From NCBI GenBank assembly GCA_963678215.1, contig OY782758.1:1-64000 (forward strand): a DNA stretch of 64,000 nucleotides, written 5' to 3'. The notes beneath the pieces were generated by a model. It was not told the origin of the DNA, searched no databases, and saw only the letters and a program-made list of their open reading frames with translations. The first letter of the stretch is position 1. Every line of letters begins with the position of its first letter. Position numbers and translations under genes: made by a program. Of this stretch, positions 16,910 through 24,403 are shown one piece after another. This stretch comes from Thiobius zoothamnicola (GTDB taxonomy: Bacteria > Pseudomonadota > Gammaproteobacteria > Chromatiales > Chromatiaceae).

Positions 16910-18063
16910 TGCCGATGGATTGGCATGGGCGGTTGGCGGAGCGCCGCGCCGCTGGACTTTACCGGCGACGCCGCACTGTATCTGACGGCCAATCCGTCAG
17001 CCAGATTGTGGATGGACGGCGGTTGCTCACGTTTTGCAGCAATGACTATCTGGGTCTGTCTGCTGACCCGCGTTTGTCAGAAACGTTTCGCCAGGCCGCC
17101 AAACGCTATGGCGTTGGTAGTGGCGCAGCGCATTTGATTAATGGTCACAGTGTTGCGCATCATGCTTTAGAAGAGGCATTGGCTGATTTTGTCGGTGCCG
17201 AGCGGGCCTTGTTGTTTTCCACCGGTTATATGGCGAATCTGGGCGTGCTTAGCGCCTTGCTCAAAGCGGGCGATACGGTGATTCAGGACAAGTTGAATCA
17301 TGCCTCATTAATTGATGGTGCGCGTCTCAGCCAGGCCCGTTTAAAACGTTATCGGCATAATGATATGGCATCCTTGCAAAGGGCGTTGCGAAATGCGACT
17401 GGCGACATGCTCATTGCCAGCGATGGCGTATTCAGCATGGATGGCGACGTGGCACCGATCAGACAACTGCAAGACTTGGCCGAACAAAACGATGCTCTGC
17501 TGATGATTGATGATGCGCATGGTTTTGGTGTATTGGGCGAACAGGGTCGGGGCAGCGTGAATGCCGCCGCCGCGCAGACGCCCATCTATATGGCTACGCT
17601 GGGTAAAGCGATTGGCGTCGCGGGAGCTTTCGTTGCCGGTTCAGCGGATTTGATCGAAATACTGATTCAGGATGCGCGCAGCTATGTTTATACGACGGCC
17701 ATGCCTGCCGCGCTGGCGGAAGCAAGCTGTGCCAGCTTAAGCATCCTCAAACAAGAACAATGGCGACGTGATCATCTACAAGATTTGATCCAATATTTTC
17801 GCCAGGAAGCGGCTCGATTGGCATTAACGATAATGCCTTCCTCAACGCCTATTCAGCCGGTGTTGTTGGGCGAGGCTGAAACGGCTTTGGCCTGGAGCCA
17901 GGCACTCGAACAACAAGGTATTCTGGTGACGGCGATACGTCCGCCCACGGTGCCCAAAGGGCAAGCCCGCTTACGTATTACTTTCTCTGCCAACCATCAA
18001 ACACATCATGTTGAACGCCTGTTGGCAGCTTTGGCGAATTGTCAGAAAACCTTGAGTCTCTGA
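16909..18063 (+). CDS. bioF: 8-amino-7-oxononanoate synthase
   Basis: A 384-residue PLP enzyme of the alpha-oxoamine synthase family that condenses pimeloyl-ACP and alanine in biotin synthesis. Visible motifs: FCSNDYLGLSADPRL, INGHSVAHHALE, DKLNHASLIDGARLS, MIDDAHGFGVLGEQGRG, and the PLP lysine in ATLGKAIGVAGAFVAG (near residue 235). Its ATG overlaps the bioB stop by 1 bp. bioH, bioC and bioD are not in the window. Confidence 0.95.
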   Translation: MPMDWHGRLAERRAAGLYRRRRTVSDGQSVSQIVDGRRLLTFCSNDYLGLSADPRLSETFRQAAKRYGVGSGAAHLINGHSVAHHALEEALADFVGAERALLFSTGYMANLGVLSALLKAGDTVIQDKLNHASLIDGARLSQARLKRYRHNDMASLQRALRNATGDMLIASDGVFSMDGDVAPIRQLQDLAEQNDALLMIDDAHGFGVLGEQGRGSVNAAAAQTPIYMATLGKAIGVAGAFVAGSADLIEILIQDARSYVYTTAMPAALAEASCASLSILKQEQWRRDHLQDLIQYFRQEAARLALTIMPSSTPIQPVLLGEAETALAWSQALEQQGILVTAIRPPTVPKGQARLRITFSANHQTHHVERLLAALANCQKTLSL

Positions 18064-18248
18064 GATGTCTGGAAGGCACCGATGTGGCGCGATTCACTCA
18101 AAAACCGGGAAACTTTTGTGCTGATGACTTATGTACGCTTGGTTTCCCCCACCTTATTTGCCGCATAATAGGGGTTACAGTATTTTGTATCTTTAACTTG
18201 ATGCCGATTAAAAGCGTCAATTTTAGTTTGGCAGACATAGAGGACTAA

Positions 18249-19031
18249 ATGTTAAAAGCCGGTATATTTTTAGATATGGAAAACCTGACGATCAATGGTG
18301 GTTGGGGGATGCGACTGGATGTCATCAAGGAGCTTGTCGAAGCGCAGAGTACGGTAGTGCTGCGCGCCAATGCTTATATGGCTGTGGATTCGGATCGGGA
18401 GAAATTCGATCTCGAATATCGGGATAAAGCGCGTAAATATCGCCAGCGCATCCGTGAATCGGGTTTTCATATTGTGGAAAAGGAAGTTAAGCGATATCGC
18501 AATGAAGATGGCTCCGAAACTGTCAAAGCCAATGCGGATCTGGATATGGCCGTTGACGCCATACTGCAAGCGGAAAATCTGGATTACATTATGTTAGGCA
18601 GCGGGGATGGTGATTTCCTACGTTTGATCCGTGCTTTGCAAAGTAAAGGCAAACGGGTGGATGCCTTGGCGTTCCATAATGTCAGCAATGAGTTGAGACG
18701 GGAAGTGGACTATTACTTCCCGGGTTTGCTGGTTCCTGAAGTATTACCGATTAAGGATGATCTTGATCGCACCCGCTATCGGGGCGTTCTGGAGGCAGTG
18801 AAAGAGCGTGAAGGTTTTGGCTTCATCTCCATTCGTACAGGCTATAAGGTGACTGATATCGAATCAGGCATTTTTTGCCACATCTCTCAAGTGACTGAGC
18901 ATGGTCTGCCTGTACGTAATGAACGCTTCTCTGAGTTGGAGAAACGCAGCGTGGCACTGGAGCTTAATCGGGTTGAATCGGAGCGTGGCATCCAGGCTGA
19001 GAATGTTGTGGTTTATACGGGCAATTCCTGA
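18249..19031 (+). CDS. NYN (LabA/DUF88) PIN-like nuclease fused to a cold-shock-like domain
   Basis: The 260-residue protein starts with a NYN domain (residues 1 to about 165). Acidic residues that would form the metal site of a PIN-like RNase are in FLDMENLTI (D9), NADLDMAVDAI and LGSGDGDFLRLI. A second domain (about 177-225) reads RGVLEAVKEREGFGFISI then IFCHISQV, which resembles the RNP1/RNP2 strands of a cold-shock OB fold. This combination suggests an RNA-directed nuclease. The gene stands alone; the 185 bp upstream hold no gene. Confidence 0.8.
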   Translation: MLKAGIFLDMENLTINGGWGMRLDVIKELVEAQSTVVLRANAYMAVDSDREKFDLEYRDKARKYRQRIRESGFHIVEKEVKRYRNEDGSETVKANADLDMAVDAILQAENLDYIMLGSGDGDFLRLIRALQSKGKRVDALAFHNVSNELRREVDYYFPGLLVPEVLPIKDDLDRTRYRGVLEAVKEREGFGFISIRTGYKVTDIESGIFCHISQVTEHGLPVRNERFSELEKRSVALELNRVESERGIQAENVVVYTGNS

Positions 19032-19089
19032 TGGCCGATCCTGGCGCTGAATGACATATCAAGCGCGGAAAAACGGCGTTGTTTGATTG

Positions 19090-19116
19090 CGTCATTCCCG
19101 CGTGGGTGGGAACCCA
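19090..19116. repeat. Short palindrome of the TCATTCCCGCG type
   Basis: GTCATTCCCGCGTGGGTGGG with the arms TTCCC (19095-19099) and GGGAA (19108-19112). This resembles the dispersed TCATTCCCGCG...GGGAATCC palindromes common between genes in many proteobacteria. I saw only this copy here. Confidence 0.35.
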
Positions 19117-19129
19117 AAGATGTCAGCAA

Positions 19130-19561
19130 TCAGTGGCTGTCGATGGGTTGATAGCCTGTTGGCTTTGAGCCGGTCAAATCCCAGGAAAAAGTGCAATCCA
19201 GCTCAGACAATACCGCAACCAAGCCACCTTCGCCGTCTTCCAGAATGATTGACAATGGCGTCCGGCGTCCGAAGCGGCGATGCATCTGTTTAATCCAACG
19301 ACTGCTCATTTTCGGGTTAAGCGGGTAAGTGGTGCGTAATGCATCGGCGATGCGGAGCAAATAGCCTGCGCGCCTCAACGTATCCGGGGCATCCGGGAAG
19401 GTCTCTTCGCCTTCGCGGAATTTATGGAAAGCGCGCGCCCGGCAATTCGCCGGCAAACATAAAATCGTTTGCATTTCCTTAACGCTCAGCTCCCAGGCAT
19501 CGAGCAGTTTCATGACTGCCAAGGTGATGTCTGTCAAGGCCAACTGTTTGTCATCGCTCAT
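19130..19561 (-). CDS. Protein with MbcA/ParS/Xre-like toxin-binding region (DUF2384-like)
   Basis: A 143-residue soluble protein. The N-terminal part (about residues 10-40) is a helical region followed by LCLPANCRARAFHKFREGE, and the C-terminal part contains HRRFGRRTPLSIILEDGEGG, similar to the (F)G.rtPl.l...G motif of MbcA/ParS antitoxins. No RES-type toxin is adjacent, so it may be a stand-alone regulator. It lies downstream of mnmE with a 120-bp gap. Confidence 0.5.
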   Translation of the reverse strand: MSDDKQLALTDITLAVMKLLDAWELSVKEMQTILCLPANCRARAFHKFREGEETFPDAPDTLRRAGYLLRIADALRTTYPLNPKMSSRWIKQMHRRFGRRTPLSIILEDGEGGLVAVLSELDCTFSWDLTGSKPTGYQPIDSH

Positions 19562-19681
19562 TCTAGATTACCTTGTGAGCTCCCTAACTGGGCGTTAAAC
19601 GGGGCTGCACGTTTGACTTGATTGGCTGGGATTATAGCAATGGCGTCAGTGTTGCTTCGCTGGGAAAAACGGGGTTTCTTT

Positions 19682-21028
19682 TTATTTCCCAATACAAAAA
19701 CTCCCGAATATTTCGCCCAATAGGTCATCGGCATGAAATTCGCCAGTGACTTCTGCCAGCGTCATTTGCGCTTGGCGAAGGTCTTCCGCCAATAGTTCGC
19801 CTGCCAGACCATTGATCAGGGCTTTTTGGCCATTTAACAGATGGTTTAAGGTACGTTCTATGACATTCAGGTGGCGTCGCCGGGCGATAAAGCCGCCTTC
19901 GGTGGATGGGTTAAGCCCCATGCATTGTTTGAGGTGTTCGCGGAGCAGGTGAAGCCCCAGGTTTTGTTTTGCGCTGATGAACAAGGTTGTTCGATCAGCT
20001 TCTTGTTGAATGCGGATTGGCGCGCCGCTGAGGTCGGCTTTGTTGTGAATATAGCTGATTGGTGCGTCAGTGGGTATGGCGTCAACTTCAGTGTCAATGG
20101 TGGATTGGTGATGGCGGCCATCGTATACCCAAAGGATTCGGTCCGCTTGCTGGATGGCTTCGTGCGTGCGTTTGATACCCAGTTGTTCTATAAGATCCTG
20201 GCTGGCGCGTAGTCCGGCTGTGTCGATGAGGTGCAGAGGCATGCCATCAATCTGAATGTGTTCATGTAAGGCGTCCCGTGTGGTGCCAGGGGTGTTGGTG
20301 ACGATGGCGCTGTCGTTGTGGGTCAGCGCATTCAGCAGGCTGGATTTGCCCGCATTGGGTCGTCCGGCGATGACGATAGTCATGCCTTCGCGCATGACCC
20401 GGCCATGGTGCGCGCTTTGTTGTAATGCGGTGATTTCCTGAATCAGGTTATCCAGGCCTTGTTCGATGTGTCCGTCACTGAGAAAGTCAATTTCTTCTTC
20501 CGGGAAGTCAATCGCGGCTTCAACGTACATGCGCAATTGAATCAGTTTATCCAGCAGTTGTTGGATGCGGCGGGAAAATTCACCTTGCAAGGAGCGGATG
20601 GATAAGCGCGCCGCTGCCTGTGTCTCACTGTCAATCAGGTCGGCGATGGCTTCGGCCTGGGTTAAGTCCAGTTTGCCATTGAGGTAAGCGCGTTCACTGA
20701 ATTCACCCGCTCTGGCGAGACGAGCACCCAGTTGCAGGCAGCGTTGTAGCAGCATATCCATGACGACCGGGCCACCATGGCCTTGCAGTTCGATAATGTC
20801 TTCGCCAGTAAAGGAGCGTGGCGCGGCAAAATACAGGATCACGCCTTCGTCGATGATGATGTCGTTTTCGTCATGAAAACGCGCTAAATGTGCTTGGCGT
20901 GGTTGCAGGTCAACCTGACTGATGGTTTGGCCAATCTGGTGGGCCATCGCCCCGGATAAACGTACAATGCCAATGCCGCCGCGTCCTGGCGGGGTGGCGA
21001 TAGCGCAGATGGTGTCTTGGTCAATCAA
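19682..21028 (-). CDS. mnmE: tRNA uridine-5-carboxymethylaminomethyl modification GTPase MnmE
   Basis: A 448-residue protein with an N-terminal tetrahydrofolate-binding domain (IATPPGRGGIGIVRLSG), a helical domain and an embedded G domain: G1 GRPNAGKSS (near residue 223), G2/G3 TPGTTRD and DTAGLR, and G4 HNKADL. It ends in the FCIGK motif whose cysteine is essential. With MnmG it modifies the wobble uridine of several tRNAs. It belongs to the conserved rpmH-rnpA-yidC-mnmE cluster, here interrupted by a HepT/MntA pair that overlaps its start by 4 bp. Confidence 0.95.
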   Translation of the reverse strand: MIDQDTICAIATPPGRGGIGIVRLSGAMAHQIGQTISQVDLQPRQAHLARFHDENDIIIDEGVILYFAAPRSFTGEDIIELQGHGGPVVMDMLLQRCLQLGARLARAGEFSERAYLNGKLDLTQAEAIADLIDSETQAAARLSIRSLQGEFSRRIQQLLDKLIQLRMYVEAAIDFPEEEIDFLSDGHIEQGLDNLIQEITALQQSAHHGRVMREGMTIVIAGRPNAGKSSLLNALTHNDSAIVTNTPGTTRDALHEHIQIDGMPLHLIDTAGLRASQDLIEQLGIKRTHEAIQQADRILWVYDGRHHQSTIDTEVDAIPTDAPISYIHNKADLSGAPIRIQQEADRTTLFISAKQNLGLHLLREHLKQCMGLNPSTEGGFIARRRHLNVIERTLNHLLNGQKALINGLAGELLAEDLRQAQMTLAEVTGEFHADDLLGEIFGSFCIGK

Positions 21029-21474
21029 GTTGCGGGGATTCTTGCTTTCAAGCGGGCGTAGATGCTTTTCAAGGTGGGGTAGCTTTTTAGCGCGAGTTGA
21101 ATGGTTTGTATGCGCTTGGCCGCATTGAGTGGATAGTCGTGGGCGATTGCATTGCGTACTTCGCGGAGTTCGTCCCAGGCGGTTGCGTGATCAATAATCT
21201 CCAGCTTCTCCAATAAATTCAGCACATCCAGCATGGGCGTTGATAAGGCGTCGATTTCTTTTAGCTCATACAAGATTTTTTTCAATAATTTGGCGCCGAT
21301 TTTGTCTTGCAGTTTACTGAAATTAAATAAAAAGCTATTGACTATCCGGGTGTTTCCATAATCAGCAAAGAAATCCTGATGAATATCCGTTTCTGTTAAA
21401 AGTTGGTAATCCAGATCACAGTTGGAGAAAATTGCATCACAGGCCGCCAGTTGTTCTTTTATGCTTGGCGACAT
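21025..21474 (-). CDS. hepT: HepT-like HEPN toxin
   Basis: A 149-residue, all-helical protein with the HEPN RNase motif R-x4-H-x-Y in VRNAIAHDYP (near residues 107-114), the signature of HepT toxins. Together with the preceding MntA-like nucleotidyltransferase it forms a type VII toxin-antitoxin pair; in studied pairs MntA inactivates HepT by adding AMP to the motif tyrosine. The ATG at 21474 lies 16 bp inside the mntA gene, and its stop overlaps the mnmE start, so the pair is embedded in a housekeeping operon. Confidence 0.82.
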   Translation of the reverse strand: MSPSIKEQLAACDAIFSNCDLDYQLLTETDIHQDFFADYGNTRIVNSFLFNFSKLQDKIGAKLLKKILYELKEIDALSTPMLDVLNLLEKLEIIDHATAWDELREVRNAIAHDYPLNAAKRIQTIQLALKSYPTLKSIYARLKARIPAT

Positions 21475-21764
21475 AGCAAAACCCCATATTGTTTGGCGAT
21501 TTTATCAATCAGCCGGTTTTGTCCGGTATCCATCACGACATCAATTTTTTGTTGCCCGGTTTTTTGTTTGAGCTTTGCCAGGAACTGAATTTTCTTTTGC
21601 ATCAATGCTTGCGGCTTGGCGGGGATAATATACAAATCAATATCACCGCCTTTTTGAGTCTCATCGACCCGGCTGCCAAAAAGATAAATCTCGCCATGCT
21701 CGAATACATCCACAAAACAGGCTTTTATCGCGTCCTGTTGAGCATCGGATAAGCGTATGCTCAT
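21459..21764 (-). CDS. mntA: MntA-like minimal nucleotidyltransferase antitoxin
   Basis: A 101-residue member of the DNA polymerase beta-like minimal nucleotidyltransferases. The active-site motif is LFGSRVDETQKGGDIDLYI (GS...DxD). The open frame reaches 21800 inside yidC, but the ATG at 21764 (MSIRLSDAQQD) has AAAGGG 8 bp upstream and begins just after the yidC stop, so I prefer it. Its 3' end overlaps hepT. Confidence 0.83.
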   Translation of the reverse strand: MSIRLSDAQQDAIKACFVDVFEHGEIYLFGSRVDETQKGGDIDLYIIPAKPQALMQKKIQFLAKLKQKTGQQKIDVVMDTGQNRLIDKIAKQYGVLLCRQA

Positions 21765-21783
21765 GGTTGCAGCCCTTTGTGCG

Positions 21784-23445
21784 CTAACTGGATTGCTCAA
21801 CGCGCCGCGTAATCACCCATTGCTGCGTGATAGAGAGCAGGTTATTGATGACCCAGTAAAGCACCAGACCCGCTGGGAAGAAGGCGAACATCACGCTGAA
21901 GGCGAGGGGTAAATACAACATGATTTTGGCTTGCATGGGATCCGCGGGAGGCGGGTTGAGCTTTTGTTGCACGAACATGGAGACGCCCATGATCACGGGC
22001 AGGATAAAGTAAGGGTCTTTGATTGACAGGTCGTTTATCCACAGTATCCAAGGCGCCTGGCGCATTTCAACGCTTTCCAACAGCACCCAGTATAGTGCGA
22101 TGAAGAAAGGCATTTGTACCAGCATGGGCAAGCAGCCGCCCAGTGGGTTGATTTTCTCTTCTTTGTACATTTTCATCATGGCTTGTTGCATGCGTTGTTT
22201 GTCGTCGCCAAAACGGTCTTTAAGCGCTTGCATGCGTGGGGCTACTTTGCGCATATTCGCCATGGATTTGTAGCTGCTTTCTGAGAGTTTATAAAAGAGT
22301 AGTTTAATCAGAATGGTGAAGATGATGATGGTCCAGCCCCAGTTGCCGACATATTTGTTGATTTGTTCCAGGAACCAATGCATGGGTTTGGCGATCATTG
22401 CCAGCCAGCCGTAGTCCACTGTCAAATCCAGGCCTTCGGTAACGCTTTCCAGTTCAGTCCGTAATTTGGGGCCGATGAACAATGTGCCATCGAAAGTGGT
22501 TTGTTCGCCAGATTCAACGGTTCGGGCGGCGGTGTAAGCGCCAATGACTGAGCGTCCGGTGATGAGTTGTTTGCCATAAAAATGCTGGCTTTCACCGCGT
22601 GGTGGAATGAATGCACTGAGAAAATAGTGTTGAATCATGGCAATCCAGCCATCGGTGACGTCACGATCCAGTTCGCCATCCGCCAGATCGCCGAAATCGT
22701 ATTTTTGGTATTTATCTTCAGGGCTGTAAATCACGCCGCCAGTGTAGGTGTACATGAAAAAGTTGCCGCTTTCCGTCGGCTCGCCACGTTGGATTTGACG
22801 GTATTCGCGGCCTTTCCAGGTTTGTTCGGATTGGTTGTTGACTTGGTGTTCCAATTGGATGGAATGTTTTCCCCGGGTGAATGTATAGCGCTTGGTGACC
22901 GCCAAGCCGTCCTCTGAGTGCCAAGTCAGTTCAACGATCAGATTGTCGTCATGTTCGCCCATCTGATAATGCGATTTCGCCGCTTTGAAGATCGCTTGGT
23001 GAGTGGGAGTGCGGTTTTTATCGGCACCTAATAAGCCGCTTTGCGTGATGAAATAGTTGCTGGGACGTTGACTGAGCAGATGGAATTTAATGTCTGGGGT
23101 ATCCACGGAAACTGGATATTGCACCAGTTTGGCGTCAACGACCGAGCCGCCTCGGGTGTCAATATGTAAATCCAGCGTGTCGGTGGTCACGCGAATCAAG
23201 CGGGACTGGGTATTGTTATCCAGGGCATCGTCAGCGACGGGCGATGTGGTCAGCACCGGTGAATCAATGCTGGCGTGAAGCGGCGCATCCGGCATGGTCT
23301 CATCCGCATTGAGCTTGATATCTTGCTGCGCTGATTCACTGCTTAGCCGTGATTGCGGGATAACGTAATCCTTCTGCCAAGCTTCCCACAGTAACAGGGA
23401 AATAAAGGCCAGGGCCAGAATCAAAAACAGGCGTACGTTATCCAT
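21784..23445 (-). CDS. yidC: Membrane protein insertase YidC
   Basis: A 553-residue inner-membrane insertase with a first helix (residues 4-22), a large periplasmic beta domain (about 60-350) typical of Gram-negative YidC, and the conserved C-terminal five-helix core (YKSMANMRKVAPRMQALKDRFGDD loop, NPLGGCLPMLVQMPFFIALY, VMFAFFPAGLVLYWVINN). It inserts and folds membrane proteins alone or with SecYEG. It follows rnpA by about 70 bp; the small yidD gene often found between them is absent. Confidence 0.95.
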   Translation of the reverse strand: MDNVRLFLILALAFISLLLWEAWQKDYVIPQSRLSSESAQQDIKLNADETMPDAPLHASIDSPVLTTSPVADDALDNNTQSRLIRVTTDTLDLHIDTRGGSVVDAKLVQYPVSVDTPDIKFHLLSQRPSNYFITQSGLLGADKNRTPTHQAIFKAAKSHYQMGEHDDNLIVELTWHSEDGLAVTKRYTFTRGKHSIQLEHQVNNQSEQTWKGREYRQIQRGEPTESGNFFMYTYTGGVIYSPEDKYQKYDFGDLADGELDRDVTDGWIAMIQHYFLSAFIPPRGESQHFYGKQLITGRSVIGAYTAARTVESGEQTTFDGTLFIGPKLRTELESVTEGLDLTVDYGWLAMIAKPMHWFLEQINKYVGNWGWTIIIFTILIKLLFYKLSESSYKSMANMRKVAPRMQALKDRFGDDKQRMQQAMMKMYKEEKINPLGGCLPMLVQMPFFIALYWVLLESVEMRQAPWILWINDLSIKDPYFILPVIMGVSMFVQQKLNPPPADPMQAKIMLYLPLAFSVMFAFFPAGLVLYWVINNLLSITQQWVITRRVEQSS

Positions 23446-23516
23446 GGTGAAGACTCATCGAGATTGGTGGGGGAGTGTCATGCAGTGCGCAAGTGTAAGC
23501 CGCCAATCGGCGTCTG

Positions 23517-23888
23517 TCATGCGCTCATCTGTTGCTGGAGTTTCTGGAAATGCTTGTCGAGTGAGTGGCGCAGACGCTTGCATGATTGTTCTTTCGCTTT
23601 GGCGCGTGCCATCACGACATAGTCAATCCCTGAAATGGTGGGGGCGACATGCAAGCGGAAATATTCTCTGGTCAACCGTTTGATGCGGTTGCGATCCACG
23701 GCGCGCTTGAGTTGTTTACGCGCAATGGCCAAGCCAAGACGGGCCGGTCCATCTGCTGCTGATGCGCGGGCGAATACGGTGAACCAGGCGTCCGATGACT
23801 TCCGGGGTTGCGCAAATACCCGTTTGAATTCCAGTTCTTTGAGCAGTCGGTAATCACGCGGAAATGATTGCGACAGGGCTTTGTTCAA
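23517..23888 (-). CDS. rnpA: Ribonuclease P protein component
   Basis: A 123-residue basic protein that assists the RNase P RNA in tRNA 5' maturation. The family motif AVDRNRIKRLTREYFR is near residues 58-73. The start is probably the TTG at 23888, 3 bp after the rpmH stop; no ATG or GTG in frame precedes the conserved FPRDYRLLKELEFKRVF region. It is co-transcribed with rpmH. Confidence 0.93.
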   Translation of the reverse strand: MNKALSQSFPRDYRLLKELEFKRVFAQPRKSSDAWFTVFARASAADGPARLGLAIARKQLKRAVDRNRIKRLTREYFRLHVAPTISGIDYVVMARAKAKEQSCKRLRHSLDKHFQKLQQQMSA

Positions 23889-23891
23889 TGC

Positions 23892-24041
23892 CTATCTGAC
23901 ATTAACCGCCGGAGTTAAACGTTTGCGCCCTTTGGCACGGCGTGCATTGATGACTTTGCGACCACCAATGGTTGACATACGCGCGCGGAAGCCGTGGGTG
24001 CGGGCGCGTTTTAAGTTACTGGGTTGGAAAGTGCGTTTCAT
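23892..24041 (-). CDS. rpmH: 50S ribosomal protein L34
   Basis: Too short for many gene finders, but clear: 49 residues starting MKRTFQPSNLKRARTHGFRA, with the L34 signature RMSTIGGRKVINARRAKGRK. It ends in a short tail (TPAVNVR) slightly longer than the 46-residue E. coli protein. The stop (TAG) lies 3 bp before rnpA. A near-consensus promoter is 60-90 bp upstream. Confidence 0.97.
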   Translation of the reverse strand: MKRTFQPSNLKRARTHGFRARMSTIGGRKVINARRAKGRKRLTPAVNVR

Positions 24042-24103
24042 GATGAATTCCTGAGCTTTGCGCCGAAGTCATGGCGCAATCAAGGCATATGGAAAAGCGA
24101 GGG

Positions 24104-24132
24104 ATCATATTTGAGTGGGTTTGACTTGTCAA
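24104..24132 (-). promoter_or_regulatory. Sigma-70 promoter of rpmH-rnpA-yidC
   Basis: On the minus strand a perfect -35 TTGACA (24132-24127) is followed after exactly 17 bp by TATGAT (24109-24104), one base from the -10 consensus. It points to rpmH, 63 bp away. Confidence 0.85.
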
Positions 24133-24194
24133 AGCATGGTTCATCTGAAATGCAATAACCGCTCAGATTCTGGATAAAATGGGCGCTTACGGCT

Positions 24195-24356
24195 GGGGCT
24201 GTTCTCAATCACCGTTCACAGCGACCTTGCGGCTCTTTGCCGCGCTGACTGCGTTACAATTCGTCACAATAGAGCCACTATTCTTTCCTCATTGCGCCCT
24301 GTCAGCACGAAAAATAGTACGCAATCTCGTTTGTTCAGGTAATTGAGAACAGCCCC
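24195..24356. mobile_element. MITE-like element with 15-bp perfect terminal inverted repeats
   Basis: GGGGCTGTTCTCAAT (24195-24209) is repeated inverted as ATTGAGAACAGCCCC (24342-24356). The 162-bp unit has no coding potential. The shared end sequence GAGAACAGCCC also occurs near 35984, inside the insertion-sequence debris, which suggests a family. No target-site duplication is obvious. Confidence 0.65.
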
Positions 24357-24403
24357 TATTGCCTGACAGGTGATAAAAATTTTAGTTTCCACTGGAATCT
24401 TCG

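Larger units (their letters stand above)
24042..24403. other. Intergenic region between rpmH and the SWIM gene
   Basis: This 362-bp gap holds the rpmH promoter (24104-24132) and a MITE-like inverted-repeat element (24195-24356). dnaA is not next to rpmH here and I see no cluster of DnaA boxes, so there is no support for an origin. Confidence 0.7.

Noticed and set aside
18064..18248. Small frame between bioF and the NYN gene
   Set aside because: It overlaps the end of bioF, lacks a ribosome-binding site and has no family match.
24042..24403. Possible replication origin next to rpmH
   Set aside because: dnaA is absent and I found no cluster of TTATNCACA boxes; the gap is explained by the rpmH promoter and a MITE-like element.
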